Positions 23,701 to 36,000 of a DNA stretch of 64,000 nucleotides are shown in pieces. The DNA is taken from assembly GCF_901709675.1 (NCBI RefSeq), contig NC_051101.1, forward strand, positions 620,001-684,000, given 5' to 3'. The DNA comes from Syngnathus acus. Taxonomy: Eukaryota > Chordata > Actinopteri > Syngnathiformes > Syngnathidae. A program made the translations under genes and the position numbers. Numbering within the stretch: the first letter of the stretch is position 1; every line of letters starts with the position of its first letter. The notes beneath the pieces are model-generated. The model worked only from the letters and a program-made list of their open reading frames with translations, was not told the DNA's origin and did no database searches.

Positions 23701-24478
23701 TTTTATCCGGCGGCAGAAGACGGCGACGCTCATGTTACTCTCATTGGCTCCCATATGACTTCCATGTTTGATCTGGGCCCGGGCGGAGCGGCGACACGTC
23801 AAGACGGACGCGCTGCGACCGCCACTTCCGCTCACGCATTTCAGAATAAAAGACAAATGATTTTCTCGCACTTGGCCGGTATCTCCTTCAAGCTCGGGTA
23901 CTTAAACCGAAGCGTTTGTGATTAAAAAATAATTTATAAATACTTTTTCGTTCATCATAAATATTTTCTCATTATTATACTGTATGAGGATAAACTGTTA
24001 AGAAAACTAATGGTTTTCCATTTACACTACTGTAATGACCGCAAAACAGTGACACTGCGAATGGAGGTGTTGTGCTCGATTTGGTTCCCCCGTGAGATTT
24101 TGTTCCCCCTGCCGCGGGAGCGCGCACGCCTTGTTTGGAAAGCGAAAAACCGATGCCGTACGGCGTCAGCACTATGTTGTTTTCAATAAAAACATGAACT
24201 CACGTTTGCGTCAGTCATTTTTAATTTTTATAAAGGATTATTCTCATTTGATGTCTTTAAGTTCATCCGCGTTCTGCCATTGAAGCGGGGTGCATTCAAA
24301 GACCAGTCGTTCAGACGGAACACTCATACACTTCACCAAAAAGCAACAATATAATTACTTGAGCTCTTTGCATAAACCTCGATGCAAAGAAACTCCTCTT
24401 TTTGGGTACCGTTACATGCTACAAGGAGTATATATTACAAAGGAGACTTTCTACTTAATTGTGATCATCATTCATCCA

Positions 24479-25413
24479 CAGTGGCGTAGCCAGGAATTTT
24501 TCCAGTAGGGGCGCGCGCCCACAGGCCCCACAACCAGATGTTTCAATGTAAAAAAACCTTATATTTTTAACATATAGTTCCAGGGTAATAAATCAACTCA
24601 GTAATCAGTAATAACTTGGAATTTCTTAGAAGTACAACCTTGTTTATTGAACATAGATCAGCAGTTACAACATCCATTCATATTGGAGTGGTATAGCATA
24701 ATGAAATCCAGGCAACATAAGAGAGATTCATAACTGAGATTCAGTATTTTACTTCAATAACTACAATGAATAACAAATACACTGCTATAATGAATATGAA
24801 AAATATATGAGCCAAAAATATAGTCCACCTTGGGTTGATTTAGTAATATACATTCTAAGAAAACACAGTCACTACTATGAGGGAAGGAGTGCTGATTAGA
24901 ATGATCAGTTTCTGAATTGGTCTCATCAGCAGAAGTAGCACTAGTTGTACCAGTTGGCGTTGCACTGCCACTCGTGCATGCAGAACCATTCTCGATAGTG
25001 ATTGTGACACTGGCACTGCTCGACTCTGACTCTGAGTCGCTCCCGAGTCGACTTTCAGGAACTCTACCAATGCTACAGCTAGCGCGAGAAGCATCATCCT
25101 CTTCCTGACAATTTTTTGCTTTAGGTACACCAAAGAAATCGGTAATTCGCTTTTTATTCATCTTCATGTAGGAGAAAAAAAATCAAACATCACCCACGCC
25201 GTTCGCTGATCGCTAAAACAACATCCGGGTCCGGGAGGCAAACGGTGAATGGATAACATCGCGCACATAGAATAGCGCAAGCACATTCGCGCAAGACCGA
25301 AAGAAAAAAACGGCATGAAAATGAAGAATCGAAAAAGCTCGATTTTTTTCAACCGGGGCGCAGGGAGTCCTAACCGGGGCGCCCCGGCTCGCCCCGGCTT
25401 GGCTACGCCACTG
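24479..25413 (-). mobile_element. hAT element, CAGTGGCGTAGCC family, long copy
   Basis: Ends CAGTGGCGTAGCCAGG and GGCTTGGCTACGCCACTG, with near-perfect 8-base duplications TTCATCCA and TTCGTCCA. The outer 150-170 bases match the short MITEs at 42070-42357 and 59941-60230. The extra ~650 bases inside hold the start of a transposase (24886-25167). Confidence 0.88.
24886..25167 (-). pseudogene. hAT transposase N-terminus
   Basis: Reads MKMNKKRITDFFGVPKAKN, then a long Ser/Thr-rich acidic linker (SDSESESSSASVTITIE). An ITDFF-type opening before a Ser-rich linker is typical of hAT transposases of the group annotated as zinc finger MYM-like or 52 kDa repressor-like proteins. The zinc-finger and catalytic parts are deleted. 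The family-level call is from memory of such proteins. Confidence 0.65.
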
Positions 25414-25683
25414 TTCGTCCATCCATTTTATTACTCAGGTATTTTCAAAGCAAATTGATATTGTTGCATTCATTAATTTGCTTTAAAATGACAGCGCAAT
25501 ATAATTAAAAGCTGACACTATAGCAAAAATTTGGAATCGCCTTCACACAATAATAAAGTGAATGGTGTAGAATAACATATGCCATCGCCTTCACACAATA
25601 ATAATAATAGAGAATGGTGTAGAATAACATATGTGTGAAGGCCATCGCCTTCACACAATAATAATAAAGTGAATGGTGTAGAA

Positions 25684-26864
25684 CAGGGGTGGCCAACCAG
25701 TCAGAGACTAAGAGCCACATTTTTTACTGTGTCATCGCAAAGAGCCACATCATACACATGAGCACACATGAACACCCCCCCCCCACACACACACACACGC
25801 ACACACACACACACACACACACACCCCTCTGCTCAGCCAAATTTATTGTGTGACATTATTATGTCACGCACCAAATGATAATGACAAATTGACTCCTACA
25901 GTACTAAAACCACAGACCAAAGACCACATTTTCAACAATGAACATTGTGTGCATTGTCTCACACAGACAAACTCTCAGTTCAACAAATTCCACAAACAAA
26001 AACATACGTTTTTTCACTTACTATGTGTGGCGGGACAGACCATTCGTTTTAGTTTGTCGTTTTCAGGAGACAAGATTTCAATAACGTCACTGAGGCATTT
26101 TTTAACGAACTCCACTTCATTGTATGGCTTTTTAGCCCGTGCAATGTTCCAAGCCAGTTGAAACAATGCAAGTGTGACAGTCTCTGAGTGCTTCGTAATT
26201 TTTTTGAAAAACTGTACCTATTTTTCTGCCTGACTTTTCAAAGTCTCCAAACTTGTGCTTGCGAAATTCAGTCCCTTTTGCAAAGTCCTTATCGATATTG
26301 GCATGAAGTGAGCTGAAGTGGTGCTGAACATTTGAAGCTTTTAAATGCGCTAATGACGTCCGACATATCAGGCAGAATGGCTTGCCATTGCGTTCAACAA
26401 AAAACAACTTTAACTCTGTTAAAAACGTCCTGTGTTCATCTTCATATATTCGTTTAGCTGTGCATTTTTTCCTTGCCATTTTGGCCGGGTTGGCCACCCC
26501 TGGCTTAGCGTCTTGTCAGCTTTTCTGGACCTAATGGGCCCCCGTAGTCACAGTCGCCATTCATTAAAAAGCCAGCAAAACCAATCGCTCTGCCCTGTGT
26601 TCATCGTCATATATTCGTTTAGCTGTGCATTTTTTCCTTGCCATTTTGAGAGCGAAATGATCACTCCTCAAATGGGTTTGTCCATCCTCCTTTGCGGGAT
26701 TTCACCTCACGCGCATGCGCGTTTGACCAAAATACCATATTGAACTCAAGCGAAGCAAATACGCACGAAAAATAAACACAAATGTTGATATGAACGTAAA
26801 AGAGCCGCATGAAACCAGCCAAAGAGCCGCATGCGGCTCGCGAGCCGCGGGTTGGCCACCGCTG
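25684..26864 (-). mobile_element. hAT element, CAG(G/C)GGTGGCCAACC family, copy 1
   Basis: Ends CAGGGGTGGCCAACC and GGTTGGCCACCGCTG, with a perfect 8-base duplication GTGTAGAA (25676-25683, 26865-26872). It contains a (CA)n run at 25780-25823 and an N-terminal transposase remnant on the minus strand. The sister copy is at 61597. Confidence 0.92.
26094..26479 (-). pseudogene. hAT transposase N-terminus with zinc finger, frameshifted
   Basis: Start at about 26479 (MARKKCTAKRIYEDEHRTF). The finger C-x2-C is in FCLICRTS and the His pair in HHFSSLHANIDKD. After GTVFQKNYEALR the frame is lost; it resumes one base over as LALFQLAWNIARAKKPYNE. The extra base lies in a run of seven A (26200-26215). 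The copy at 61847-62194 has the identical shift. Similar to the GTF2IRD2/Charlie-like hAT group. Catalytic domain absent. Confidence 0.82.
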
Positions 26865-27429
26865 GTGTAGAATAACATATGTGTGAAGGCCATCGCCTTC
26901 ACACAATAAAGTGAATGGAGTGGAATAACATGTGTGAATGCCATCGCCTTCACACAATAATAATAATAATAGAGAATGGTGTAGAATAACATATGTGTGA
27001 AGGCCATCGCCTTCACACAATTAAGTAGAAAGTCTCCTTTGTAATATATACTCCTTATAGCATGTAACGGTACCCAAAAAGAGGAGTTTCTTTGCATCGA
27101 GGTTTATGCAAAGAGCTCACGTAATTATATTGTTGCTTTTTGGTGAAGTGAATGAGTGTTCCATCTGTACGACTGGTCTTTGAATGCACCCCGCTTCAAC
27201 ATCAAATGAGAATAATCCTTTATAAAAATTAAAATTGACTGACGCAAACGTGAGTTCATGTTTTTATTGAAAACAACATAGTGTTGACGCCGTACGGCAT
27301 CGGTTTTTCGCTTTCCAAACAAGGCGTGCGCGCTCCCGCGGCAGGGGGAACAAAATCTCACGGGGGAACCAAATCGAGCACAACAGCTGAACGCCAATAT
27401 CAGGGTCCGCCATAGCGATTCAGGAGTAG

Positions 27430-28480
27430 GGAATGAGCGAACGATGACAAATGAGGCGACTGCACCAGGACTCAGGCTTGTCTCTTGTGATGAGGGACGC
27501 AGCTGATGATTGTAGGAAAGTGTTGCAGATTCTGAGAGATCACTATATGCTGGCAAGGGGAAGACCCGTGTGATAAATCTGTATACCGGACTGACATCCC
27601 TCCAAAAGGCAGTCAGTGCTCTCATTGAGTATATCATACGGGCAGAGATGTGGGAGAGATGTTAAGTGATGATCTGCTGATCGATATTTTAAGGTGCTTA
27701 CCAGATGCTTTTAAGCCCTTTTCCATTCATGTGTCGCAGAGTGATGAAAAGTTTACTTTTGCTGAGTTCAAGATAAAGCTGCGGAACTATGAGAGCACTG
27801 AAAAGTTCAGGACTGTGTCCACAGAGGACAACATCATGAGAGTGAGAGGAAGATCTGGTGGGGACGTCAGACTGACCTGCTACAGTTGGGGCCAGAGGGC
27901 TGTAAAGCAATAAAAAAAGGTTGTCCTGAGGTGGGCCAGCACAGTGAACAAAAACAATGGTGCAGTTTTTGCAAGAGCTCCACGCACAAAGATGAGAAAT
28001 GCAGGCGCAGGAGGAGAGACAAGATCAAGCAGGCGGTGGATGAGGGGGACCACACGTTTGCATTCAAGGTGGGCCAGGTGGATGGAGACCGTCAGCAGAC
28101 CACAGAGGAGAGGGCTTATGATCGACACGGGGGCCACATCCCATATTGTGACTGACATCAAAGTTCAAGGACTTTGACAAGAAGCCCCAAAAGCACATCC
28201 TGGGGTTGGCTGATGAGAGAACCAGTGGCTCACACTGAGGAGGGGTGCAGCCAAGGTTCGTCTGATTGACAGAGGAGGATGCGCAGTGGAAACCATGTTG
28301 ATGGGGGGCATTATATGTCCCATCATATCCCCAGGACATTATTCCTGTCAAGGCAGGGACTGCCCAAGAAGCGACTCTCATCCTTAAGGAGGGACAGAAC
28401 AAGCTCATCCATAAAGATGGTATGACATTTGAGATTCAAGTGTGTGATGGGCTATATTATAGAAATTGATGAGCCTACAG
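27430..28480 (+). pseudogene. Ty1/copia-type gag-protease relic
   Basis: Fragments in shifting frames. DHYMLARGRP and SLQKAVSALIEYI lie at 27530-27640, a UBN2-like gag part (SDDLLIDILRCLP) at 27667, and a CCHC knuckle area (LTCYS-GQR then GHKAIKKGCPE) near 27873-27930. A second Cys cluster (WCSFCKSSTHKDEKC) is at 27955-28005, and a protease signature (MIDTGATSHIV) at 28119-28151. This order (gag, zinc knuckle, DTGATSH protease) fits copia elements. Stops and frameshifts throughout; integrase and reverse transcriptase are not seen. Confidence 0.7.
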
Positions 28481-30060
28481 ATGAGTAATGATGAAGATGG
28501 ATGTCATGAGTGTTATGATTTACAAACATGGCATGAAATGTAGGGGCAGGCACAGGAAAAACACGCAAACGCAGGAAGACTGGAATCGAACCCGCATGCT
28601 CATTGTGCCGCCCCTGTTGCCATTAGTTTTTATTTTATTTTGGAGTAGCAGTAGTTGATTTTATTGTGACGTAGTGGCACCGTAGCACTTTTCTGTTACA
28701 GTAGCAATGCGGCAGCCTTTGGCTTGAAGCAGCTGTACCGTTGCCTCCCCCTCAATGTGAAAATGTGACAAGTTCACATAACGTTTATTTTCTGGGGGGA
28801 AAAAAAAAAAAAGTGACGTAACAGTTTATAAATCTCTTGTTAGCTGCTTTGCAAACATTCATATATACAAACATCCCTGCTTATTACAAATTATTACAAC
28901 ACACGCGGACGAACGCAGTTCGGCCTAAAAGCGCGAGCCCAAAGGCGTGAAGGTTGGCCCAAACCTTTGTAAAAATGTGACAACTTATGAAATACGGCCT
29001 TTAGTTCATGCTGGGGGAGGTGCACGCACAGGCCTGTGGCTGAGCCCTCTACAGTCCCCCAGTGGCAGGCAGAGTTTACAACTGCATTGCGACTGCCTGA
29101 TCAATTGCATAATCCGCTCCCACGTGCGCAAGCATGCACTTAAGCTTGACTAAAGAAACTTTTCAATGTGACTTGCTTGTCAACGAATGTGGCTTTGACA
29201 TTTTCCAACGAGCACTTCCTGCGCAAAGGGGAAGCTCTGGCCTGACTGCTGACGCGACCAACGACCTCTCCCTCACCTAGGATTTTTTTCAACAAAAAAG
29301 CTGATCAGACGCGTCTGCCTGAGGCTTAGGTTTTTTTTTTTTTTTTTTAAAGTTTTTTTTTTTAAGGTCTGGCTGTCATTAGTTCTCTTCTTGGGTTTGA
29401 CTTGACGGACCTCCTGCGTGTGCGCACGCCTGCGCGCGCACATTCCGAGGAGCTTCTTGTCAAAGATGAGATGGAATGTGGCACAACCTGGCCAAGCGGC
29501 CCCAGAAACCGCGAGGATTTGGGACGAACGCCCAAAGTCCAATTGGTGCCCGTTGACAACACAGACGATCTTCTTGAAACGCTTGTTTTCTCTTTTTGGT
29601 CCGAAACCGGTGGTTTTGGTGAGAGTAACCCACATTCTGCTGCCGCTTAACAAAACCCCCCCGGTGAGATGAGTCTCCTTTTTTGATAGGTTACCAACGA
29701 TGAAATGCTCGAGCGCGACGGGTGGAGGTCACGCGGGAAAAGGGAGCCATCTAATTTGCATGGGTGTCTGCTTCGGACAAAACAAACTTGCACTTAGAGG
29801 CTCTCCATGAAATTATGGTAGAAGGAATGTACGCTGGTCACGGAGAACCATGAGGCTGCTATGGGGGTCACCAATCCCAAGAGGGGGGGGAACCATTGCA
29901 CGGCAGACTGAATGGAGGGCAAAGAAATGGCCTTTGAAATGGTTTCAATTTGACCAAATTCCATAATTCCCCATCTTGAGTTCCGTCGGAGGTTTAGCAG
30001 CCACCTTGTGCGCACTTGTGCGCGCCAGCCACTTGGTGAGCTTGCTCCATCCGCCGAGGC
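28481..30060 (-). other. crtc2 3' UTR and flank
   Basis: No recognisable gene. It includes an interspersed-repeat fragment at 28545-28625, an AATAAA on the minus strand at 28784-28789 that could end a long crtc2 transcript, and a T-rich run at 29330-29365. The ORFs at 29273-29672 lack domains. The end of the crtc2 3' UTR cannot be fixed. Confidence 0.35.
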
Positions 30061-33000
30061 TCACTTGAGTCTGTCCGAGCGGAAGGAGTCCTCTACGGCG
30101 GGGTCGGCCAGCATCAGGTCTCCCTCCAGCATGTCCAGGGCCAGTGCGTCCATTTGCAGCGGGTCGTCGAGAGAGAAGGGGCTCATCTCGAAACCTGGCA
30201 CGTGCGACAGGGCGCTGGCGATCTCTTTGGACAGACCCGGTGGAGAAGAGTCACCTGACGGCAAACACATGCGGCAAATGAGAACAGAAATAAAACAAGG
30301 GTCCACGCAGTAACAACTGATAAGCAAGCTTCTTTTTCCCATGACTGTCAATGATTGTTGTTCCTGTCCTATTGGTGGATGAGCGCTTCTCCCAAATCGG
30401 GTCGCAGCTTCAGCAGGGAAGCCCAAAGTTCCCTCTCCCCGGCCACTTTGTCCAGCTCGTCCCAGGGGATCCCGACGCGTTCCCAGGCCAGCCAAGCGCC
30501 CCAGCGTGCCCTGGGTTGTATCCCGGCCTACCTCCCATAACGTTCAAGACTTCACAAGTCGGTTCAACTGATTATTATTGGTTGGCCAAACAGTTCAGTT
30601 CCTGCTTTGGTCTGTAACATGCATCAGAAACTTGGCAGACAGCGACGGGAGGGGCGAAGCTGGTCGAGTAGTGCCTTTGGACTAGCGGCCCACACACTAC
30701 ATGTCACGGCAAGCCACAGTTTGTATTCGAGTTCCTCTTGACGCATCAGGTCATGAAGCCACCCACCTGTCAAGATGATGTTGGGGATGTTCTGGCGAGC
30801 GCTTCCGCCGTAGTTGAGATTCTGGTTCTGGTTGAGTACAGTTTGATCAAAGGAACGCTGCAGTGCCTGGGTGTCAGCATGGCTGCCGCTCAGCACGCTG
30901 TGGGCCAGGATGTCACTTGGACTCTCCGAGGGAAACTGAAGCGCAAAAACACACACGCTCCATCACATCTCGTGTTGATCCCGCGACACACCGATCACGT
31001 GTCGCATCGCCATACCTGCGGGCCGGCTTTGCCGCCGAGCTGCAGGTTAACGTACGAGTCATCCAGCAAGGAATTGAGCAAGGCGTCCTGGGAAAACATG
31101 GGGTTATCGTGGCAACAGGCGCGCAAGCGCTCAACAAACATGCCGGTTGAGGGCTCACGTTGTACAGGTCGGAGGTCAAGTGCAATTGGGGGAAGTTTGC
31201 ACTCCGAGTTTGCTCCGCCTCCTGCTTGAGCTGACACTGGGAGGTCAAGGCGCCGTGGAGGTACGCCTCCAAGGCGCTGTTGTTCTTCGCCAGTGGCGAG
31301 TTGACATGAGAGCTGCTCGTGTGCTGCTGCTGCTGGACGCGCACATGCACACACATGTGGATGACGTTAGATAAGGATAACATAAGAATGGCTGTTTTTG
31401 TACTGGTACCGTTCCAAAGTGCTGAGTGTTGAGCAGGTTCTGCGGCGGCTGCGGTAGATGGACCAACTGTGTCTGCGCTTGATGCTGACTCACTAGGGGT
31501 GGCTGCTGGCCCAGAGGGTATGGCGGTAAGCGTTGATCCAGAGGCAGCTTACTCGTGTCCAGCGGCACACCCTGGCGGGAGGGGGGGGGAGGTGGGTGAT
31601 TATGCGTAGGAAAGCTTGAGGGGGATTTGTGCGCGTGTGCGTGCGTGACTCACCTGCGCGATGGAGGACAGCGTGGGCGAGATGGTGGGCGAGAACTGCT
31701 TGGCGTGATGTCGCCGGGCATCCCCACCCAAAACGGGCAGGATGAGCGGCGAGGGCTGCGGCCGTCTGCGCGGTGAGGTGCTGAGCGAGGGAGTGTAGGA
31801 GGCGGAGCCTAAGGCGCCACCATAGGCGGGGTTGCCGGAGGCTGACTGCAGGGAGGAGCTACTGAGGGACGAGTGTAGTGATTGGCTGCTGAGGGAGGAG
31901 GGAAGGGAGGGAGAGGAGCCCAGGGACGACTGCAGCGAGGGGTTGCTGAGCGACGACTGCAAGGAGGCGGAGCTTAGAGAGTTGCGGAAAGAGTGGCTAC
32001 TGAGCGAGGCCCGGATGTTGGGGTTGCTCAGTGACGATTGCAGGGACGGGTTGCTCGCCGCGCCCCCGAGCGAGCCCAGCAGACCTGCGGGAAGAAGCGC
32101 AAACACAATGGCCATCCTGAGTCAGATGCTCCCGATGGTTCGCCGAGAACTGGCCACATGGCGGGACCGAGCGAGGCGACCCGACTGGCCATTTTGACTC
32201 TGTATGTTTGTTGCAAAAGACGGCGGTGTATCACAAGAGCCATTGCGGTCGGTTCAGGCTCTTGCCACAACCTCGCCTTGCGAATCGGTTGCCAAACAAG
32301 CGGCGGCCATTCGTCAGGTCTGCTTACTCGGCTGATGGTAACGGTGGGAGGCGCCGTTGCTTCCCTCGGCGCCGCCGACGTTGATGCCCAGCTGGGTGAG
32401 GGTGGAGGCCAGATTGCCTGTGCTGCCGCCAGGGTAAGCGGGCTCGTCCTGGTCCAGCGGGGTGGGCAGGGGCGAGGGGAAGTGGAGGCTGGACAGGTCT
32501 GGCAGAGAGCCGCTGATGTTGAGGGCCGATGGGACGCCGTGGGCAGGAGCCAACGGCAGCTCGGGCGACATGAAGACGCTTAACACACGCAAACGAGGCA
32601 GATATATTGAAATATTGCTTTCCCCAAAACGTGACCGAGGCGCTTATGCTGCGTGGCCGACGACAATATGAGTGAGGTACTGCGAATGAAAAAAAAACAA
32701 AAGAACAAAACCAAACAAAAAAAGAAACAAGGAAACATAGTTCTCAAACAACGTGTAGAAAAGCTCAAAGTCCCGAAAATGGCAAGGCTGACTCGGTTGT
32801 AACGCGCAAACATATGTTTGGGAAGACGTGCACCTTGGAAGAGAGAAAAGAGTGTTTGTTTGACATCTCGAGCGGAGGTCCGCTTTAAGTCTCAACTATT
32901 GAGCGGCTTCCAAACATCGAGGCTGTCTTAGCGCACGTGTGTAAGCGGGGCATATGTCATGTCATGACAGTGTGTGTGCGTACTTGATGCCGGGAACTTC

Positions 33001-36000
33001 ACATGACTTTGGTCGGGAGGTCATCACAGGAAACTGAAGACATGAAGAAAACAAATCAGCCCAATTCATCTGCGTGCGCGTGTGTGCATGCGCGTGTGTG
33101 CATGCGCGTGCGACGTCTGACCTTCTTGGCGTCCCAAGCCTTGTTAGCAACCAGCTTGGTGTCGTCCAGCACATTCTCCTCGATGGGCGGGACGGGGTAT
33201 GGAAAAACTAAGGACAGATAAGGTTGGTGCGGTGACACAGCGGAACAATGCCATTTGATTGGCAGAGGCTCAGAGTGGGCAGGGTTCTCACCGTTGCGTC
33301 TTCCGCCATGGGGCGCGAGGGCGTGACCTCCTGCGGCGAAGGGTTCACCCGATGGCGGGTTCATCACGCTGGTGTGGAGGGCCGAGTCAGAGTTGGTCCT
33401 GTTGGACCCCGCGCACGCACACACACGCACACATACGCACACGCGGGACGTCAGCAAGCCGATCCACGCAACCTGTCGCAGGCCGCAATTTAGTGAAAGA
33501 GATTCTGTCCCCAAGGCGGAACTGATGAGCGCTTGACCCGATCTTACCTCCCCCTGCCGGCCAATCACATGACAACAGGAAAGGCTTGCCGTACAGGGGC
33601 ACCGCAAAAGGAAAAAAAAGGAGATGCAGAGGAGCGGATGGCGGCGATGAAGAAGAAGAAGAAGACCCACAGGGGCAGATATTGCATCATCACGAGTGGA
33701 GAGAAACGACAGGAGGAGGAGATGCACTTAAAGAAAAGGATGAGGAGAAAGAGGAGGATGAAGAAGAGGAGGAGGAGTGGGGTTCACCTGTTGAGCGCAG
33801 CGCTTGGAAGACGTAACAAGTGGCTTTTTTCCCCCGGGAAGATTCCAGCGGACCAATTCCTTTTCACGATCGACAAGAACAAAGCGTTACGTTACTGGCC
33901 AGTGGGGCAGGTGAAGAGGAGGGGCAAGCGCGGGATGAAGGCAGCCTCTGGAAAAACGTAAGCAGGACGACCGCATGGCGGAAGCCGCTGCCCAAAATCC
34001 CGTGAGTAAGCCACCACTGGTCATGGCAGTGTTATGCGTGCATGCGTGCGTGCCTATTGTGGTTAGAAAATCCCGGGCAAGAATGCAGAGGGAAGAATTC
34101 TGAGGTAAGAGTGCCTACGTACACTCCCAAGAAGAAGAAGAGAGGAAGAAGGCGGCAGCTAAAGAGCAAGTGGCTTGCTAGCATGTCAGCGCTCCAAAGT
34201 GTGGCTGCACACGTTTGGACGTGCGGGGGAATCCCTCTGAACGCTTTGCGGTGTGGTTGCCATCTCGCACGAGTGGGGAGCGCCTCTCCGTCCCCGATCG
34301 GCCCGCCTACATCAGGGACTGGGGGAAAACGGCCCAAAAGGGCTTATAAAAATGTAAGCTTGCCAGCCTCCATCTTTGGGAGGATTGGATTCAAATTTTT
34401 GTGCCACCGTAGACAGCACTCATCTGGCGGTTTAGGAAATGGGAACAAAGAAAGATGGGGAACGCCGTCGCCGTGTTTGGAATTCAGCCGGTCCAAGCCT
34501 ACGAAGCTCCTTGCAGAAGGAGAAGGGAAAGAGTTGAAAGATTGGCACAGCCAAAGACTCCGAGTAGCAGCAAGATGGCCGCAGACGCGGAGAGGAGAGC
34601 AGAGGGGAAGGGGGCGGAGTCATAACATGTACCTTCTCCAGCCGGGGTCCGGTGGGGGGGACAAGTAGGCTGAGTTGTAAGGAGAGTTGTCCGCCTGCGG
34701 AGGCCGCCGTTAAGGAGAGAAACGTTTTCACGCCAAACCAAGGCGAGGCGAGGCGGGCCAGCCGCCTGTCGCCAGGCACCAGCCCTCAAGCACCTGACAC
34801 CGTATCCATAAATTCAAGTTCCATTCATTCAAATGAACTCCCTGTAGTGCACGAGGCCCATCGTCATTTGCACTTGGCCCCTTTTGGCGCAGAAAGGATA
34901 CTTGGCGGCTGCGATAGGGCCTGATGGGTGGCACGAAGCGGCGCTCCCTGTGGACACGCTCCACCAGGCCGTGATGGCGCATGGAGCGAGCAGACTCCAG
35001 CGACGGCGGGAAGGTGCCCTGCACGACAGCGCACACGCTCAAGCCAACGGGTCCCTGAGCTGAAGCTTTGGGACCATGCTCGCTCACCTGCAGGTCCTGT
35101 GGCCCACGGCCGATCTGGTTGACGTTGGGCAGCGAGCCGCCGTAGTAGGGACCCTGGGTGCGGGCCAGCCGGAGCTTCTGTGCCTGCAGCTGGACACCAA
35201 AAGGCAGACGCGCTCGTCACAAGCTTCTGAAAACACGCTAACGGAAAAACATGAGATATGCCATGCAATTGTTGAATACGCCAAAAGATCACTGGTTTTT
35301 AACGTGTCTGCAAAGAAATGACTGTGTGTGTGTGGTGGTGTGAGTGTGTGCGCATGTGTATGCGCATGTGTGTGCGCATGCGCGGGTGGGGTCGTTCTTA
35401 CGGCACGATGAGCAAATTCAATGTATTCTCAGCTAATTAAGTATAATTATTTAGTGCGTGTCTTTGCGATACGCTGCGATACGCATATTACACGAGCCAA
35501 TGTCGCAATATATTGTGCAGCCCTGCAACATGCAGTTACTAGCTAAAGCTCACAACCAAAAACTGCAGTGACTGGGGCATACTCGGTAACAATGCTGAAC
35601 GTGATCATCATCAGGACATCCCCCAAATGAGCGCACCCTAACCCACGCAGGCATGGGGAGAACACGCAAACTCCACCCGGGAAGGCTGTGCCCACCCATC
35701 CTTGCATACGTCATTTGCATCATTATCTCTGATTGCGTTTCTCTAGTTTTGATGTTCACCAATCTTGCGACTTGCCGAGCTGACCTGGGACCCGGTGTGT
35801 CGTATTTCATGTGGGAATGAAATATGACGGCAGATTTTCTTGCACTGTTTTTGGTAACCCGGAGCTAGGTGGTAACGAGAGTAACTGTGGTATCTATAGC
35901 GACTGCTCCAGCCACAATCGCGAGTCAACCCAGTGACGTGAAATTGCAAGTCAACCGACTACACTTTGACAGCGGATGTTCATCACTCAGACCGCAACGT

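Larger units (their letters stand above)
25535..27012 (+). repeat. ~55-base minisatellite, split by a hAT
   Basis: Units built from GCCATCGCCTTCACACAATA, a variable (ATA)n, then GAATGGTGTAGAATAACATA. Three units lie at 25535-25683 and three more at 26865-27012, on either side of the hAT at 25684-26864. It is the centre of the foldback element. The GTGTAGAA in the unit was used as the hAT target. Confidence 0.8.
24068..27385. mobile_element. foldback-like element with long inverted arms
   Basis: The two ends are reverse complements: TGTTGTGCTCGATTTGG at 24068 and CCAAATCGAGCACAACA ending at 27385. The mirror image continues inward for about 400 bases (24068-24478 against 27013-27385). Between the arms lies a ~55-base minisatellite. 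Two hAT elements interrupt it (24479-25413 and 25684-26864). No coding frame of its own is seen. Related arms are at 373-1097 and 57400-58030. No clear target duplication is visible. The superfamily is unknown. Confidence 0.7.

Noticed and set aside
25780-25823. CRISPR-like short repeats
   Set aside because: It is a plain (CA)n microsatellite inside a hAT; no spacer structure, and the genome is eukaryotic.
29273-29672. ORFs of 66-126 codons between copia relic and crtc2
   Set aside because: Low-complexity Lys runs and no recognisable domain; the region is better explained as 3' UTR or spacer.
33480-33545. A candidate crtc2 exon reading PPWGQNLF near 33500
   Set aside because: It resembles the expected PWG...LFRLP segment but contains a stop and the wrong phase; 33788-33859 fits phase and sequence ([18 protein letters not shown]).
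33533-33961. Plus-strand 142-codon Lys/Glu-rich ORF
   Set aside because: It is the purine tract of crtc2 intron 5 plus the antisense of exon 5.
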